A stretch of DNA of 13,913 bases from an uncultured bacterium. GTDB taxonomy: Bacteria > Cyanobacteriota > Vampirovibrionia > Gastranaerophilales > Gastranaerophilaceae. Below the pieces are notes generated by a model. It searched no databases. It saw nothing but the letters and a program-made list of their open reading frames with translations, and was not told the DNA's origin. Shown in pieces: positions 6,638-13,876 of the stretch (positions are counted from its first letter, which is position 1; every line of letters starts with the position of its first letter). Made by a program: the position numbers and the translations under genes. The stretch lies in the NCBI GenBank assembly GCA_900551915.1, contig URXT01000046.1, forward strand, positions 1 through 13,913. Reading direction: 5' to 3'.

Positions 6638-7690
6638 TTATTTGGAAACTGTGTTGTTTTTAAGCAAATTTTTTACAATATTTAGTATTTTTTCAGGCTC
6701 GGGAAGCCTTGTACAGATTTTATAATTTTCTCCGGTCTGATGGCATCCCCGCTGGTCGCAAGGCTGGCATGAAAGACCTCCATTAATTGCAACATATTTG
6801 TTGTCATCTCCAAATGGTCCAAAAAGTTTCGGGGGCGTGCATGTAAATATCGCAATTACAGCCGGTTTCCGGCTTGCCCAGGCCAGATGAGCACTTCCGC
6901 TGTCAGGCGCCATAACTAAATCTACCCGTGAAAATAATTCACGCAAACCTTCAAGATTGGTTTTTCCGCAAAGGTTTGTGTGCCTGTCAGCGCCTATATA
7001 GCTTAAAAGTTCTCTGTCGGCTTCTGTTCCGGTGAAAATTAATGAACAATTTTTTTCTAGTTCGTTAACTACGGTTTTCCAGTTGTCCTTGTCCCAGTAT
7101 TTCAATTCTCTTGTTGTTGCAGGTGCTATTACCACAAGCGGTTTCGTATGGTCGACATCTTTTAGCAGTTCGTCAAGCTGCTTTTTAATTTCGTCAGAGG
7201 TCTGTGGAAGTGTGAATTTTATTTCATCGGTTTTAAGTCCGAGATGTTTTGCAAATTCAAAGCTGTTTAGTACAACATGACGTTCATTTCGTCTATATAT
7301 ATCAGGAATAATTTCATTTGCACCGATTTGAGAAAATTCTTTTGCATTGGTCGAGCAAACTCGCCTTTTTGCTCCTGAAAATATCATCCAGTACATTGAC
7401 TTAAACATCATTTGAGCATCAATTGCGATGTCGTATTTTTCTTTACGGATTTCCTTCAAAATTTCCAAATATTCGAGAAAGCTTTTTAAACTCGGACCGC
7501 GTTTTTTCCATTTTTGAACAGGCGCCAGAAAAACCTTGTCTACACAAGGATTTCCTTTCAAAAGGTCATACCCTTTTTCTGAAACAAGCCAGCCTACTTC
7601 ATAACCCTGGCTTTTGAAAAGATTTGCCAGAGGAATATGAAAAATAATGTCTCCCATTGATGATAATCTTACTATTAAAACCTTTTTCAT
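6638..7690 (-). CDS. Glycosyltransferase family 9 (heptosyltransferase-like)
   Basis: GT9 enzymes transfer ADP-heptose or similar sugars to the lipopolysaccharide inner core at the cytoplasmic face of the inner membrane. The 350-aa protein has the GT-B layout: an N-terminal acceptor-side domain starting K-K-V-L-I-V-R-L-S-S-M-G-D, where Asp13 fits the catalytic base of WaaC, and a C-terminal donor-side domain with A-P-A-T-T-R-E-L-K-Y-W (189-199) and P-D-S-G-S-A-H-L-A (262-270). Lys197 and Asp263 match the donor-binding residues known in WaaC. Near the C-terminus Cys308, Cys311, Cys316 and Cys326 form a C-x2-C-x4-C-x9-C cluster that may bind a metal. Its start is one base after the ROK stop codon, which indicates tight cotranscription and translational coupling. 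Substrate (heptose or another sugar) cannot be told from sequence; no other LPS genes are present here. Confidence 0.88.
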   Translation of the reverse strand: MKKVLIVRLSSMGDIIFHIPLANLFKSQGYEVGWLVSEKGYDLLKGNPCVDKVFLAPVQKWKKRGPSLKSFLEYLEILKEIRKEKYDIAIDAQMMFKSMYWMIFSGAKRRVCSTNAKEFSQIGANEIIPDIYRRNERHVVLNSFEFAKHLGLKTDEIKFTLPQTSDEIKKQLDELLKDVDHTKPLVVIAPATTRELKYWDKDNWKTVVNELEKNCSLIFTGTEADRELLSYIGADRHTNLCGKTNLEGLRELFSRVDLVMAPDSGSAHLAWASRKPAVIAIFTCTPPKLFGPFGDDNKYVAINGGLSCQPCDQRGCHQTGENYKICTRLPEPEKILNIVKNLLKNNTVSK

Positions 7691-7691
7691 A

Positions 7692-8651
7692 CTATAATTT
7701 TCTATCCTCTAAGAAGGCTGCTCCGATTACGCCTGAATAATCTCCAAGCGCAGCTTTTTTAAATTCGATTTTGCTTGCAGGTACAGGAAGTGATTTAGCT
7801 TTGGCTTTTTTAATTGTATTTTTGTAGAAATAGTCAACTGCTTCAATCAGTCCGCCTCCCAAAACGACAAGTTTCGGATTAACAAAATTAATTATGCTTG
7901 CAACGCCCCCTGAAAGATATTCACTTGCTTCATCAACGCAGGCTGTTACAAGTTCGTCGTTACGTTCGATGGATTTTTGAATCATCCCTGAAGTTATGGA
8001 CTTTCCGCTTTCAAGATAATCCAGAATAACTGAATGGCGTCCTTTTTTCAAAGCACCTTCAATACGTTTTTCGATTGCAGAGCGGGAAGCGTAGGCTTCC
8101 AGACAGCCATGTGCGCCGCAGGCGCAGGGACGTCCGTTCAAATCCACTATTATATGTCCGATTTCACCGGCAGTGCCGGTGGCGCCTAAAATTAATTCTC
8201 CGTTTTTGACTATTGCCGAGCCTACGCCTGTCCCGACAAATATACATACAAAATCATCACACCCTTTTGCAGCGCCGAATTTCATTTCCCCGATTGTCGC
8301 AATTTCAACGTCGTTGCCTAAAAAGACCGGAAGGTCAAAATGGCTTGCAATCCTGTCTTTTATATCTAAATCATAGCAGTCAAGATTTGGCGCGCCGATT
8401 ATAATGCCGTTTTTGCGGTCGATTTGGCCGGCCGCACCGATTCCGATTGAAGAAATTTCGTCTTTATTTACTAATGTTTCTTCAAAAAGTTCTTCAATGC
8501 TTTCAATCATTTTCCGGACAATATTTTTCGGGCCTTTGTCTTTTTTTGTTTTCTTTTTGACCGTGCCTAAGACTTCTCCAGTGGTTCTATCCACAAGAGC
8601 CGTCAAAATCTTCGTCCCGCCTAAATCTATTCCTACAGAATATTTTTTCAT
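7692..8651 (-). CDS. ROK-family sugar kinase (glucokinase-like)
   Basis: This cytoplasmic kinase would phosphorylate a hexose, most likely glucose, with ATP. The 319-aa protein has all ROK landmarks: the phosphate loop D-L-G-G-T-K (9-14), G-N-D (112-114) with Asp114 as catalytic base, G-T-G-V-G-S (140-145), G-E-I-G-H (162-166) and the zinc motif with Cys176, Cys178 and Cys183 together with His166, followed by L-E. There is no N-terminal DNA-binding domain, so it is an enzyme and not a ROK repressor. The residues after G-N-D are V-E-I-A in place of the common A-N-A-A type, so specificity for glucose over N-acetylmannosamine or others is not certain. It heads the minus-strand unit and is divergent from the GH13 gene. 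No Shine-Dalgarno site precedes the ATG; the promoter position predicts a leaderless mRNA. Confidence 0.9.
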   Translation of the reverse strand: MKKYSVGIDLGGTKILTALVDRTTGEVLGTVKKKTKKDKGPKNIVRKMIESIEELFEETLVNKDEISSIGIGAAGQIDRKNGIIIGAPNLDCYDLDIKDRIASHFDLPVFLGNDVEIATIGEMKFGAAKGCDDFVCIFVGTGVGSAIVKNGELILGATGTAGEIGHIIVDLNGRPCACGAHGCLEAYASRSAIEKRIEGALKKGRHSVILDYLESGKSITSGMIQKSIERNDELVTACVDEASEYLSGGVASIINFVNPKLVVLGGGLIEAVDYFYKNTIKKAKAKSLPVPASKIEFKKAALGDYSGVIGAAFLEDRKL

Positions 8652-8660
8652 TGTAACAGA

Positions 8661-8689
8661 ATTATATATTAAAATATTTTATTTGGCAA
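8661..8689 (-). promoter_or_regulatory. Promoter of the ROK-GT9-GGDEF-thiL unit, predicted leaderless
   Basis: On the minus strand TTGCCA (8684-8689) and TATAAT (8661-8666) are separated by exactly 17 bases, a near-consensus sigma-70-type promoter. Only nine bases (8652-8660) separate the -10 box from the ATG at 8651, so transcription should begin within about three bases of the start codon. This agrees with the absence of any Shine-Dalgarno sequence there. Confidence 0.75.
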
Positions 8690-8700
8690 ACTGTGATTTG

Positions 8701-8729
8701 TTGCAATAAAGGTAAACTTCTGCTAAAAT
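8701..8729 (+). promoter_or_regulatory. Promoter of the GH13 gene
   Basis: TTGCAA (8701-8706) and TAAAAT (8724-8729) are 17 bases apart, each close to consensus. Transcription would begin near 8736 and give a leader of about 30 bases with the AAGGGG ribosome binding site. The -35 box lies only 11 bases from the -35 box of the divergent promoter, so polymerases or a regulator bound between them could affect both units. Confidence 0.65.
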
Positions 8730-8767
8730 TTTGTTATCCGATAAGTTTAAATGAAGGGGATTTGTGT

Positions 8768-10327
8768 ATGTTTAACAGGTTTAAGATATTTTTACTTGCG
8801 ATATTTATAACCTTTGCTGTTTCTGCAAAAGCTTTTGCGGCAGAACAACCATGGGTGAACGATTTGAGAAAACTTTTTCTATCAAACGCAGCTTCGATTT
8901 ATGAATTAAATATCAGAACTTTTAATGCACAAGATACGAATAAAAACGGAATTATCGAATTTGACCTGGGGGAAGAAAGCGGTAATTTCATTAACGCAAT
9001 CGACCGGCTTGATGAACTTCAAGCACTTGGCATAAATACAATTCATGTCCAGCCGATTACGCCGGTTGGGAAAACAAAGGCTCTTGGAACAGCGGGTTCA
9101 ATATATGCGGCGGCTAGTTTTAATACTATAAATCCTCAGTTTAAAAACAGCAATTCTGACTTAACTCTGGAGGAGCAGGCAAAAAAATTCATCTCGGAAG
9201 CGCATAAGAGAGATATTCGTGTAATTATAGATTTGCCGGCATGCGGTTCTTATGATTTGTATCTCCAGCAGCCGGAACTTTTTGTAAAGGACAAGAATGG
9301 GCAGCCGGTTGTGCCGGCGGATTGGACGGATGTAAGGCTTTTGAACGCCGGAACAGAAGATAAGATTAACCATGATGTTTACAATTTGTACAAAGATTTT
9401 GTTGATATGGTTATGAACCTTGGTGCTGATGGTATTCGTGCAGATGTTGCGCCTTTGAAGCCTGCAAAATTCTGGAAAGAATTAATCGATTACTCAAGAA
9501 AAAAAGACATGCAGTTTATGTGGCTTGCCGAAACCTCTGACAGCTGGACAACGCCAGTTTCAAAATACGGAGTTTACACGCCTTACAATAAACTCCTTGA
9601 AGCAGGATTTGACGGATATTACGGAAGCTGGTTTGAACTTAAAAACTGGAGAACTGCAAACGAACTTTACAATCATATTAAATTTAACCGTTCGCTTTTG
9701 TCAAAATACAAAGAGCCAAAAGCGGTTATCGGAAGCTTTTCAACACATGACGAGATGAGTCCGGTTTTGATTAACGGAACAAAATTCAGTGAAATGATTC
9801 TCTGGCTGAATGCAACTCTGCCGTTAAATGCGTATTTTGTTGACGGATTTCAATCCGGCGATAACTATATCTACTTCTGGGCAAATAAAAAAGCCCCGAA
9901 AACTTACACTGATGACGATTACTATTTTGTCCACCGCGGCAAAATCGATATCTTTAACTTTTCACGCAGGCCTGGCGGCAGCGACGATGAATTATCCAAT
10001 GATTTCATGAGAGCAGTAAATTTCAAGCGCTTAATTGCACCGGTTATTCAAAACGGAAAATTCACGATTTTGAAAACTACATCGCCGGAAGTTTTTGCTT
10101 ATGCATTAAGTTATGATAATAAAACAGTTCTTGTTTTCGGTAATTTGAATTTTTCAAACATAAATGAATGCAGTATTCGTGTGCCAAAGTATTCGGATTC
10201 TTATATGACAATTCCTATCCGCTCAACCAAAAAGGTTCCGAGGTTTAAAGATAATAAATTTGAAGTTAAGTTTGAAGCGGGAGAGATTATGGTGCTTCTT
10301 GTTGAAGGTTTTAATCTCGGAAAATAA
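8768..10327 (+). CDS. Secreted GH13 (alpha-amylase family) protein with variant region I
   Basis: This protein probably hydrolyses or transfers alpha-glucans outside the cytoplasm. The start at 8768 (519 aa) has AAGGGG eight bases upstream and gives a signal peptide (residues 1-24, cleavage at A-F-A); an ATG at 8693 would precede the promoter and is rejected. The catalytic domain runs from Y-E-L-N-I-R-T-F (45-52) to about 430. Region II (G-A-D-G-I-R-A-D) gives nucleophile Asp226, region III (L-A-E) gives Glu255 and region IV (S-T-H-D-E) gives Asp328, so the triad is complete. Region I, normally D-x-x-x-N-H, reads D-L-P-A-C-G (155-160) and lacks the substrate-binding His. A D-x-N-x-N-G-x-I loop (56-62) may bind calcium. 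The last 90 residues look like the C-terminal beta domain. It is divergent from a sugar kinase, which suits glucan use. A glucanotransferase is an alternative. Confidence 0.85.
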   Translation: MFNRFKIFLLAIFITFAVSAKAFAAEQPWVNDLRKLFLSNAASIYELNIRTFNAQDTNKNGIIEFDLGEESGNFINAIDRLDELQALGINTIHVQPITPVGKTKALGTAGSIYAAASFNTINPQFKNSNSDLTLEEQAKKFISEAHKRDIRVIIDLPACGSYDLYLQQPELFVKDKNGQPVVPADWTDVRLLNAGTEDKINHDVYNLYKDFVDMVMNLGADGIRADVAPLKPAKFWKELIDYSRKKDMQFMWLAETSDSWTTPVSKYGVYTPYNKLLEAGFDGYYGSWFELKNWRTANELYNHIKFNRSLLSKYKEPKAVIGSFSTHDEMSPVLINGTKFSEMILWLNATLPLNAYFVDGFQSGDNYIYFWANKKAPKTYTDDDYYFVHRGKIDIFNFSRRPGGSDDELSNDFMRAVNFKRLIAPVIQNGKFTILKTTSPEVFAYALSYDNKTVLVFGNLNFSNINECSIRVPKYSDSYMTIPIRSTKKVPRFKDNKFEVKFEAGEIMVLLVEGFNLGK

Positions 10328-10340
10328 CAATATTTATTTA

Positions 10341-10349
10341 TGATATAAT
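10341..10349 (+). promoter_or_regulatory. Extended -10 promoter, predicted leaderless start
   Basis: TG-A-TATAAT (10341-10349) is a full extended -10 element lying 14 bases after the GH13 stop codon. No -35 box is seen at the proper distance, as is usual for extended -10 promoters. The ATG at 10356 is seven bases downstream of the -10 box, exactly where transcription should begin, so the TPR gene can be made from a leaderless mRNA in addition to read-through from the GH13 gene. Confidence 0.65.
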
Positions 10350-10355
10350 ATGATT

Positions 10356-11267
10356 ATGAAAAAATATTTTTTAACTCTAATACTTATGGCGGCAATAACT
10401 CTGAACGCGCAATTTGCTTTTGCAGCAAATGAAGTTGTTGAAGATTACCTTGATATTGCAACAAGTTATGCTGTCAGCGGAAATTACGCCTCTGCAATGG
10501 ATTATTTAAACAAAATCCTTTCAATTGAACCTTCAAACAAAGAGGTTGCAGGGCTGAAAAACTCTTTAATGCAAATGCAGAGCGGAAAAATAGTTTCGCC
10601 GGTTGTGAAGAATGACGCAAAGCTTTCGCAGGCGCAATCAGCCAAAACTTCCGGAAACAAGGCGGTTGAACTTCAAATTCTCACAGCCGCTGCAAATAAC
10701 GGCGGATATTGGGCAAATATGTTTGCGGGCGACTTTTTCAAAAATGCAAAGCAGTATTCAAAAGCAATTCCGTATTATCTAAAGGCTTTGAATTCAAATT
10801 CTTCTTCTTCCGCACCGCTTTTGTATCTTGGAATTTGTTATTTTGAAATGAAAAATTACACCGAAGCTTATCCAATTTTGACGCAGTTTATTGCGGCAAA
10901 CCAGCAGGAAAGTTACGCTTATGCAATGCGTGCGAGGGCTTTGGCTGAAATGGGGCGCTACAATGAGGCGGAAACCGATATTGTAACAGCAATTGCACTT
11001 GAAGATACAATCGAGTACAGATATTTGGAAGGGCTTATACTTTTCAAACGCGGAAACTACAAAAAGGCTCAAACAACATTAGAAAAAATCGCTTCACAAA
11101 TCCAAACCTCTGATGTTTACAAATTTTTGGGTCTAAGCTATTATGCAACAGGCGATTTGAAAAATGCGCTTCTCAATCTCGACAAAGCAATCATCCTCTC
11201 TAATGATGATGCAGATTTAAAAGCAAAGTATAATGAAGTAAAGGCAAAGTTGACATCTCAGGGTTAA
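10356..11267 (+). CDS. Secreted TPR-repeat protein
   Basis: From the ATG at 10356 the protein has 303 aa. Residues 1-23 form a Sec signal peptide (M-K-K-Y-F, hydrophobic core, A-F-A cleavage). The mature part is almost all alpha-helical with about six tetratricopeptide repeats: near 27-60, 118-149, 153-185, 188-217, 221-250 and 253-285. The repeats show the usual Gly-x-Tyr pattern (for instance G-N-Y, K-N-Y, G-R-Y, G-N-Y). Residues 75-100 form a Lys/Ser/Gln-rich linker. TPR proteins bind partner proteins; the partner is unknown, but its site would be periplasmic. An ATG two codons earlier (10350) overlaps the promoter and has no ribosome binding site, so I prefer 10356. The next gene starts six bases after its stop codon. 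Confidence 0.85.
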   Translation: MKKYFLTLILMAAITLNAQFAFAANEVVEDYLDIATSYAVSGNYASAMDYLNKILSIEPSNKEVAGLKNSLMQMQSGKIVSPVVKNDAKLSQAQSAKTSGNKAVELQILTAAANNGGYWANMFAGDFFKNAKQYSKAIPYYLKALNSNSSSSAPLLYLGICYFEMKNYTEAYPILTQFIAANQQESYAYAMRARALAEMGRYNEAETDIVTAIALEDTIEYRYLEGLILFKRGNYKKAQTTLEKIASQIQTSDVYKFLGLSYYATGDLKNALLNLDKAIILSNDDADLKAKYNEVKAKLTSQG

Positions 11268-11273
11268 GGCAAA

Positions 11274-12251
11274 ATGGCGAAAAGAAGTAAGAAAAAGAAA
11301 CAATCATTATTTATAAAACTTGCAAACACGGTTTTTACGGTAACTCTTGCTGGTATAATGGCTTACGGGCTTCAATGCTACAGCGCGGCAACTTCGCTTA
11401 AATTCGCGCAGGTCAGCGACGCGCATTTCTACACAGGCGAGGACAATACATCATTTAAATTGCGCGCTGAATCCGATAAACTTCTTGATGATGCGGTTGA
11501 ACAGATTAACGAAACCCCGAATATAAATTTTGTAATGTTTACGGGTGACCAGATTGATAAATCTTTTGAAAAAGAATTGCGAGCCTTCTTGCCGCATGCG
11601 CAAAAACTGGTCTATCCGTGGTATTTTGCTTTTGGAAACCATGATACCTGTATAGGCGGATATTTGACGCCGGAGGTTTATCTTGAAATGGTTTCAAAGG
11701 CAAACCCGAATTTTACTTACAAAAAGCCTTACTATTCCTTTGTTCCTCAAAAAGGTTACAAAGTTATCGTTCTTGATACAATTATCCGCGACAGGCTTAC
11801 GAGCAATGGAAGAATTGGCGAAGAACAGTTGAAATGGTTTGATAATGAACTCAAAACAGCCGGAAAAGATACTGTTCTGGTTTTTATGCATGTTCCGATT
11901 ATCGAACCCTTTCCGAGCGAAGGCCACAGGCTTTTGAATGCAGAAGAAGTTAAAGCAGTTATTGAAAAATATAAAAATCCGATTGCGGTTTTCCAGGGGC
12001 ATTATCATTCCGCTATGATTAAGCAGATTGATAATGTTTTGTATGTAAGCACACCGTCTCTGGTGTCTTACCCGAACGCTTTCAGAATAATCACTGTCAC
12101 AAATCATCGCAAAAAAGTTATTTTTAATATTGAATACAAAGAAACCCGTTTGAAGAATATTCAAAAGCTTGCAAAAATAATGGTATTTGCTTCCAACATA
12201 TATTCTGGCGAAGAAAAAGACCATTCAGGTACTTTCGAACTTAAAAGATAA
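11274..12251 (+). CDS. Calcineurin-type metallophosphoesterase, membrane-anchored or exported
   Basis: This enzyme would hydrolyse a phosphomono- or diester with two metal ions. The 325-aa protein has every block of the family: D-A-H (Asp49, His51), G-D-Q-I-D (Asp92), G-N-H-D (121-124), the lone His206 in F-M-H-V-P, and G-H-Y-H (242-245). The N-terminus is strongly basic (K-R-S-K-K-K-K) and followed by a hydrophobic stretch at about 15-32, so it is a signal anchor or signal peptide that puts the catalytic domain outside the cytoplasm. The segment G-N-H-D with the following Y-L-T-P-E-V-Y resembles CpdA-like and purple-acid-like members, but the substrate (cyclic nucleotide, sugar phosphate, lipid or other) cannot be told. 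It sits six bases after the TPR gene and 16 before the MBL gene, with an AAGG site before its ATG. Confidence 0.88.
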   Translation: MAKRSKKKKQSLFIKLANTVFTVTLAGIMAYGLQCYSAATSLKFAQVSDAHFYTGEDNTSFKLRAESDKLLDDAVEQINETPNINFVMFTGDQIDKSFEKELRAFLPHAQKLVYPWYFAFGNHDTCIGGYLTPEVYLEMVSKANPNFTYKKPYYSFVPQKGYKVIVLDTIIRDRLTSNGRIGEEQLKWFDNELKTAGKDTVLVFMHVPIIEPFPSEGHRLLNAEEVKAVIEKYKNPIAVFQGHYHSAMIKQIDNVLYVSTPSLVSYPNAFRIITVTNHRKKVIFNIEYKETRLKNIQKLAKIMVFASNIYSGEEKDHSGTFELKR

Positions 12252-12267
12252 AATCCGGAGGAGATAA

Positions 12268-13200
12268 ATGAGTGAATTTAAAATAAAATTCAGAGGTGTC
12301 AGAGGCAGCTATCCGGTTGCAAAGAAAAATTTCCTGCAATTTGGCGGAAATACTTCTTGTGTCGAGGTTAACGTGGGCGGGCATCTCATAATCCTTGATG
12401 CCGGAACAGGGCTTATTGATGCCGGGAATGATTTAATCGAAAAATATATTTCTTCAGGGGTTTCTCCCGAGGAGCGCAAACCTGTTAAGGCAACGGTCTT
12501 AATTTCGCATATCCATCAGGACCATATTCAGGGATTTACTTTTTTCAGGCCTTTGCATATACCTTCAACTGTCTTGAATGTTTTCGGCAATGCAAATTAT
12601 GATGAAAATCTTTCCGATGAACTCGCAAATCTGCTTTTCGGCAAATCTTTCCCGCTGGATTTGGGTGATATTGCCGGAAATCTCAATATAACAGACTTAA
12701 ACGAATGCGAAGGAATTCTTTTGAAGAAAAATTCGGCGCCTGTTGTAAAAAGAATTGAAACCGCAGAAGATGAAAAAATCGGTAAAGATGATGTTTTAAT
12801 TACATTTTACCGCTCTTATGCGCACCCGCAGGAAGGTGTTTTGATTTACAAAATCAAATACAGAGATAAAGTTCTTGTCTACGCAACAGACAAAGAAAGT
12901 TATCTTGGCGGAGACGCAAAATTAACAACTTTTGCACGTAATTGCGACCTTCTAATCCATGATGCACAATACACAACCGAGGATTATCTGAATTCCTTTA
13001 CGCCAAAACAGGGTTACGGACATTCGACTTTTGACATGGCGGTTGAATGCGCAAAACAGGCTTGTGCAAAAAAACTCGTGTTTTTCCATTTTGACCCGGG
13101 TTATGATGACAAAAAATTAAATTCCATTAAAGAACATTATGAAAAGTCTTTCGAAAATGCTCAGCTTGCTTACGAAGGGCTTGAAATAAATCTGCTCTAA
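12268..13200 (+). CDS. MBL-fold metallohydrolase (PhnP/phosphodiesterase-like)
   Basis: This is a cytoplasmic zinc or manganese hydrolase of the metallo-beta-lactamase superfamily, 310 aa without a signal peptide. The N-terminus F-R-G-V-R-G-S-Y-P (8-16) followed by F-G-G-N-T-S-C (25-31) and L-D-A-G-T-G (43-48) is typical of the PhnP/cAMP-phosphodiesterase-like branch. The metal site is complete: S-H-I-H-Q-D-H (80-86), His186, Asp208 and a final His274 in H-F-D-P-G-Y-D-D, with H-S-T-F-D at 252-256 nearby. A consensus GGAGGAG ribosome binding site lies six bases before the ATG, the strongest in the window, so this may be the most translated gene of the cluster. Members of this branch occur beside c-di-GMP and other signalling genes, but its substrate is unknown. 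Confidence 0.87.
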   Translation: MSEFKIKFRGVRGSYPVAKKNFLQFGGNTSCVEVNVGGHLIILDAGTGLIDAGNDLIEKYISSGVSPEERKPVKATVLISHIHQDHIQGFTFFRPLHIPSTVLNVFGNANYDENLSDELANLLFGKSFPLDLGDIAGNLNITDLNECEGILLKKNSAPVVKRIETAEDEKIGKDDVLITFYRSYAHPQEGVLIYKIKYRDKVLVYATDKESYLGGDAKLTTFARNCDLLIHDAQYTTEDYLNSFTPKQGYGHSTFDMAVECAKQACAKKLVFFHFDPGYDDKKLNSIKEHYEKSFENAQLAYEGLEINLL

Positions 13201-13217
13201 AATACCGCGTTTAGAGC
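13194..13217 (+). terminator. Hairpin at the MBL gene stop codon
   Basis: GCTCTAAA (13194-13201) and TTTAGAGC (13210-13217) form an 8-bp stem with an 8-base loop; the stop codon lies in the stem. The downstream bases (GTTAAAATTTTC) are AT-rich but not a pure U-tract, so it is a partial terminator, an mRNA 3'-end stabiliser or an attenuator before the small TPR gene, more likely than a strong terminator. Confidence 0.4.
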
Positions 13218-13240
13218 GTTAAAATTTTCTGAAAGGTGTT

Positions 13241-13798
13241 ATGAAAAAAACTTTAATAATAATTGCTTTACTGTTATTTTCGTTTTTTACATCGGGTTAT
13301 AAAAAGCCGGATTATTACACCATTAATTCAGAGAAGAACGCTTACATCCACAACAACAAAGGGCTTTACTATATCAGAGAGCGGATGTATTATCCGGCGA
13401 TTGAAGAATTCAAAAACGCAATCAGCCTGAGTCCTGACACTCAGGCAACCGCTGTATTTTATAATAACTTGGGGCAGGCCTATATGGCTGTCGGAGCGCC
13501 GGATTTGGCTCTGGATTGCTTTGAGCGTGCGATTTTGCAATATAGCCTCAACTTCAACTATTACTTAAATCTTGCAGACTGTTATGTTGCACTTAACATG
13601 ACAAATCAAAAGCTGCAGGAATCGGCCTCAAATTCAAATCCGTTAAACATGATTATGCGTGGAATTCTTTACGAAAAAACAGGAAACGTCAAGCGTGCAA
13701 TCACGACTTTGGATGAATTTACATACCTTGAGCCTGATTTAGTAATTACGCCGGCTGTGCGCGCGCATATCAGGCAGCTTGTGCAGGAAAGTTTGTAA
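13241..13798 (+). CDS. Small secreted TPR-repeat protein
   Basis: The 185-aa protein starts with a signal peptide (M-K-K-T, hydrophobic core to about residue 17, S-G). No lipobox Cys is present. The mature part contains about three TPR units: near 34-66 (with G-L-Y-Y and A-I-E-E-F, ending S-L-S-P), near 73-106 (L-G-Q-A-Y, A-L-D-C-F-E-R-A-I) and near 136-167 (G-I-L-Y-E-K-T-G, A-I-T-T-L, ending L-E-P-D). AAAGG lies four bases before the ATG. It is 40 bases after the MBL gene, past a hairpin, and has its own sequence features unlike the larger TPR protein 2 kb upstream, so it is not a recent duplicate. It probably serves as a periplasmic scaffold; the partner is unknown. Confidence 0.8.
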   Translation: MKKTLIIIALLLFSFFTSGYKKPDYYTINSEKNAYIHNNKGLYYIRERMYYPAIEEFKNAISLSPDTQATAVFYNNLGQAYMAVGAPDLALDCFERAILQYSLNFNYYLNLADCYVALNMTNQKLQESASNSNPLNMIMRGILYEKTGNVKRAITTLDEFTYLEPDLVITPAVRAHIRQLVQESL

Positions 13799-13806
13799 CT
13801 TTTTTT
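13788..13806 (+). terminator. Possible weak terminator after the small TPR gene
   Basis: AAAGTT (13788-13793) and AACTTT (13797-13802) form a short 6-bp AT-rich stem with a 3-base loop across the stop codon, followed by a run of T to 13806. The stem is weak, so termination would be partial. Confidence 0.3.
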
Positions 13807-13827
13807 GTTGTATAATTTTGAAAATTT

Positions 13828-13836
13828 TGTTATAAT
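13828..13836 (+). promoter_or_regulatory. Extended -10 promoter before the last gene
   Basis: TG-T-TATAAT (13828-13836) is a full extended -10 element; a poor -35-like TTGTAT lies 14 bases upstream of it (17 bases before the TATAAT). Transcription would begin near 13843 and give a leader of about 34 bases. Confidence 0.55.
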
Positions 13837-13876
13837 AAAAAAGTTAAAGAAGTAATTTTTTTAAGGAGCTAAGAGT

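Noticed and set aside
8693..8767. Upstream start at 8693 for the GH13 gene
   Set aside because: It would begin before the promoter at 8701-8729 and place 25 extra residues before an obvious signal peptide; the ATG at 8768 has a good ribosome binding site.
11694..12224. Minus-strand open frame of 176 codons
   Set aside because: It lies wholly inside the metallophosphoesterase gene with complete active-site motifs and has no family resemblance of its own.
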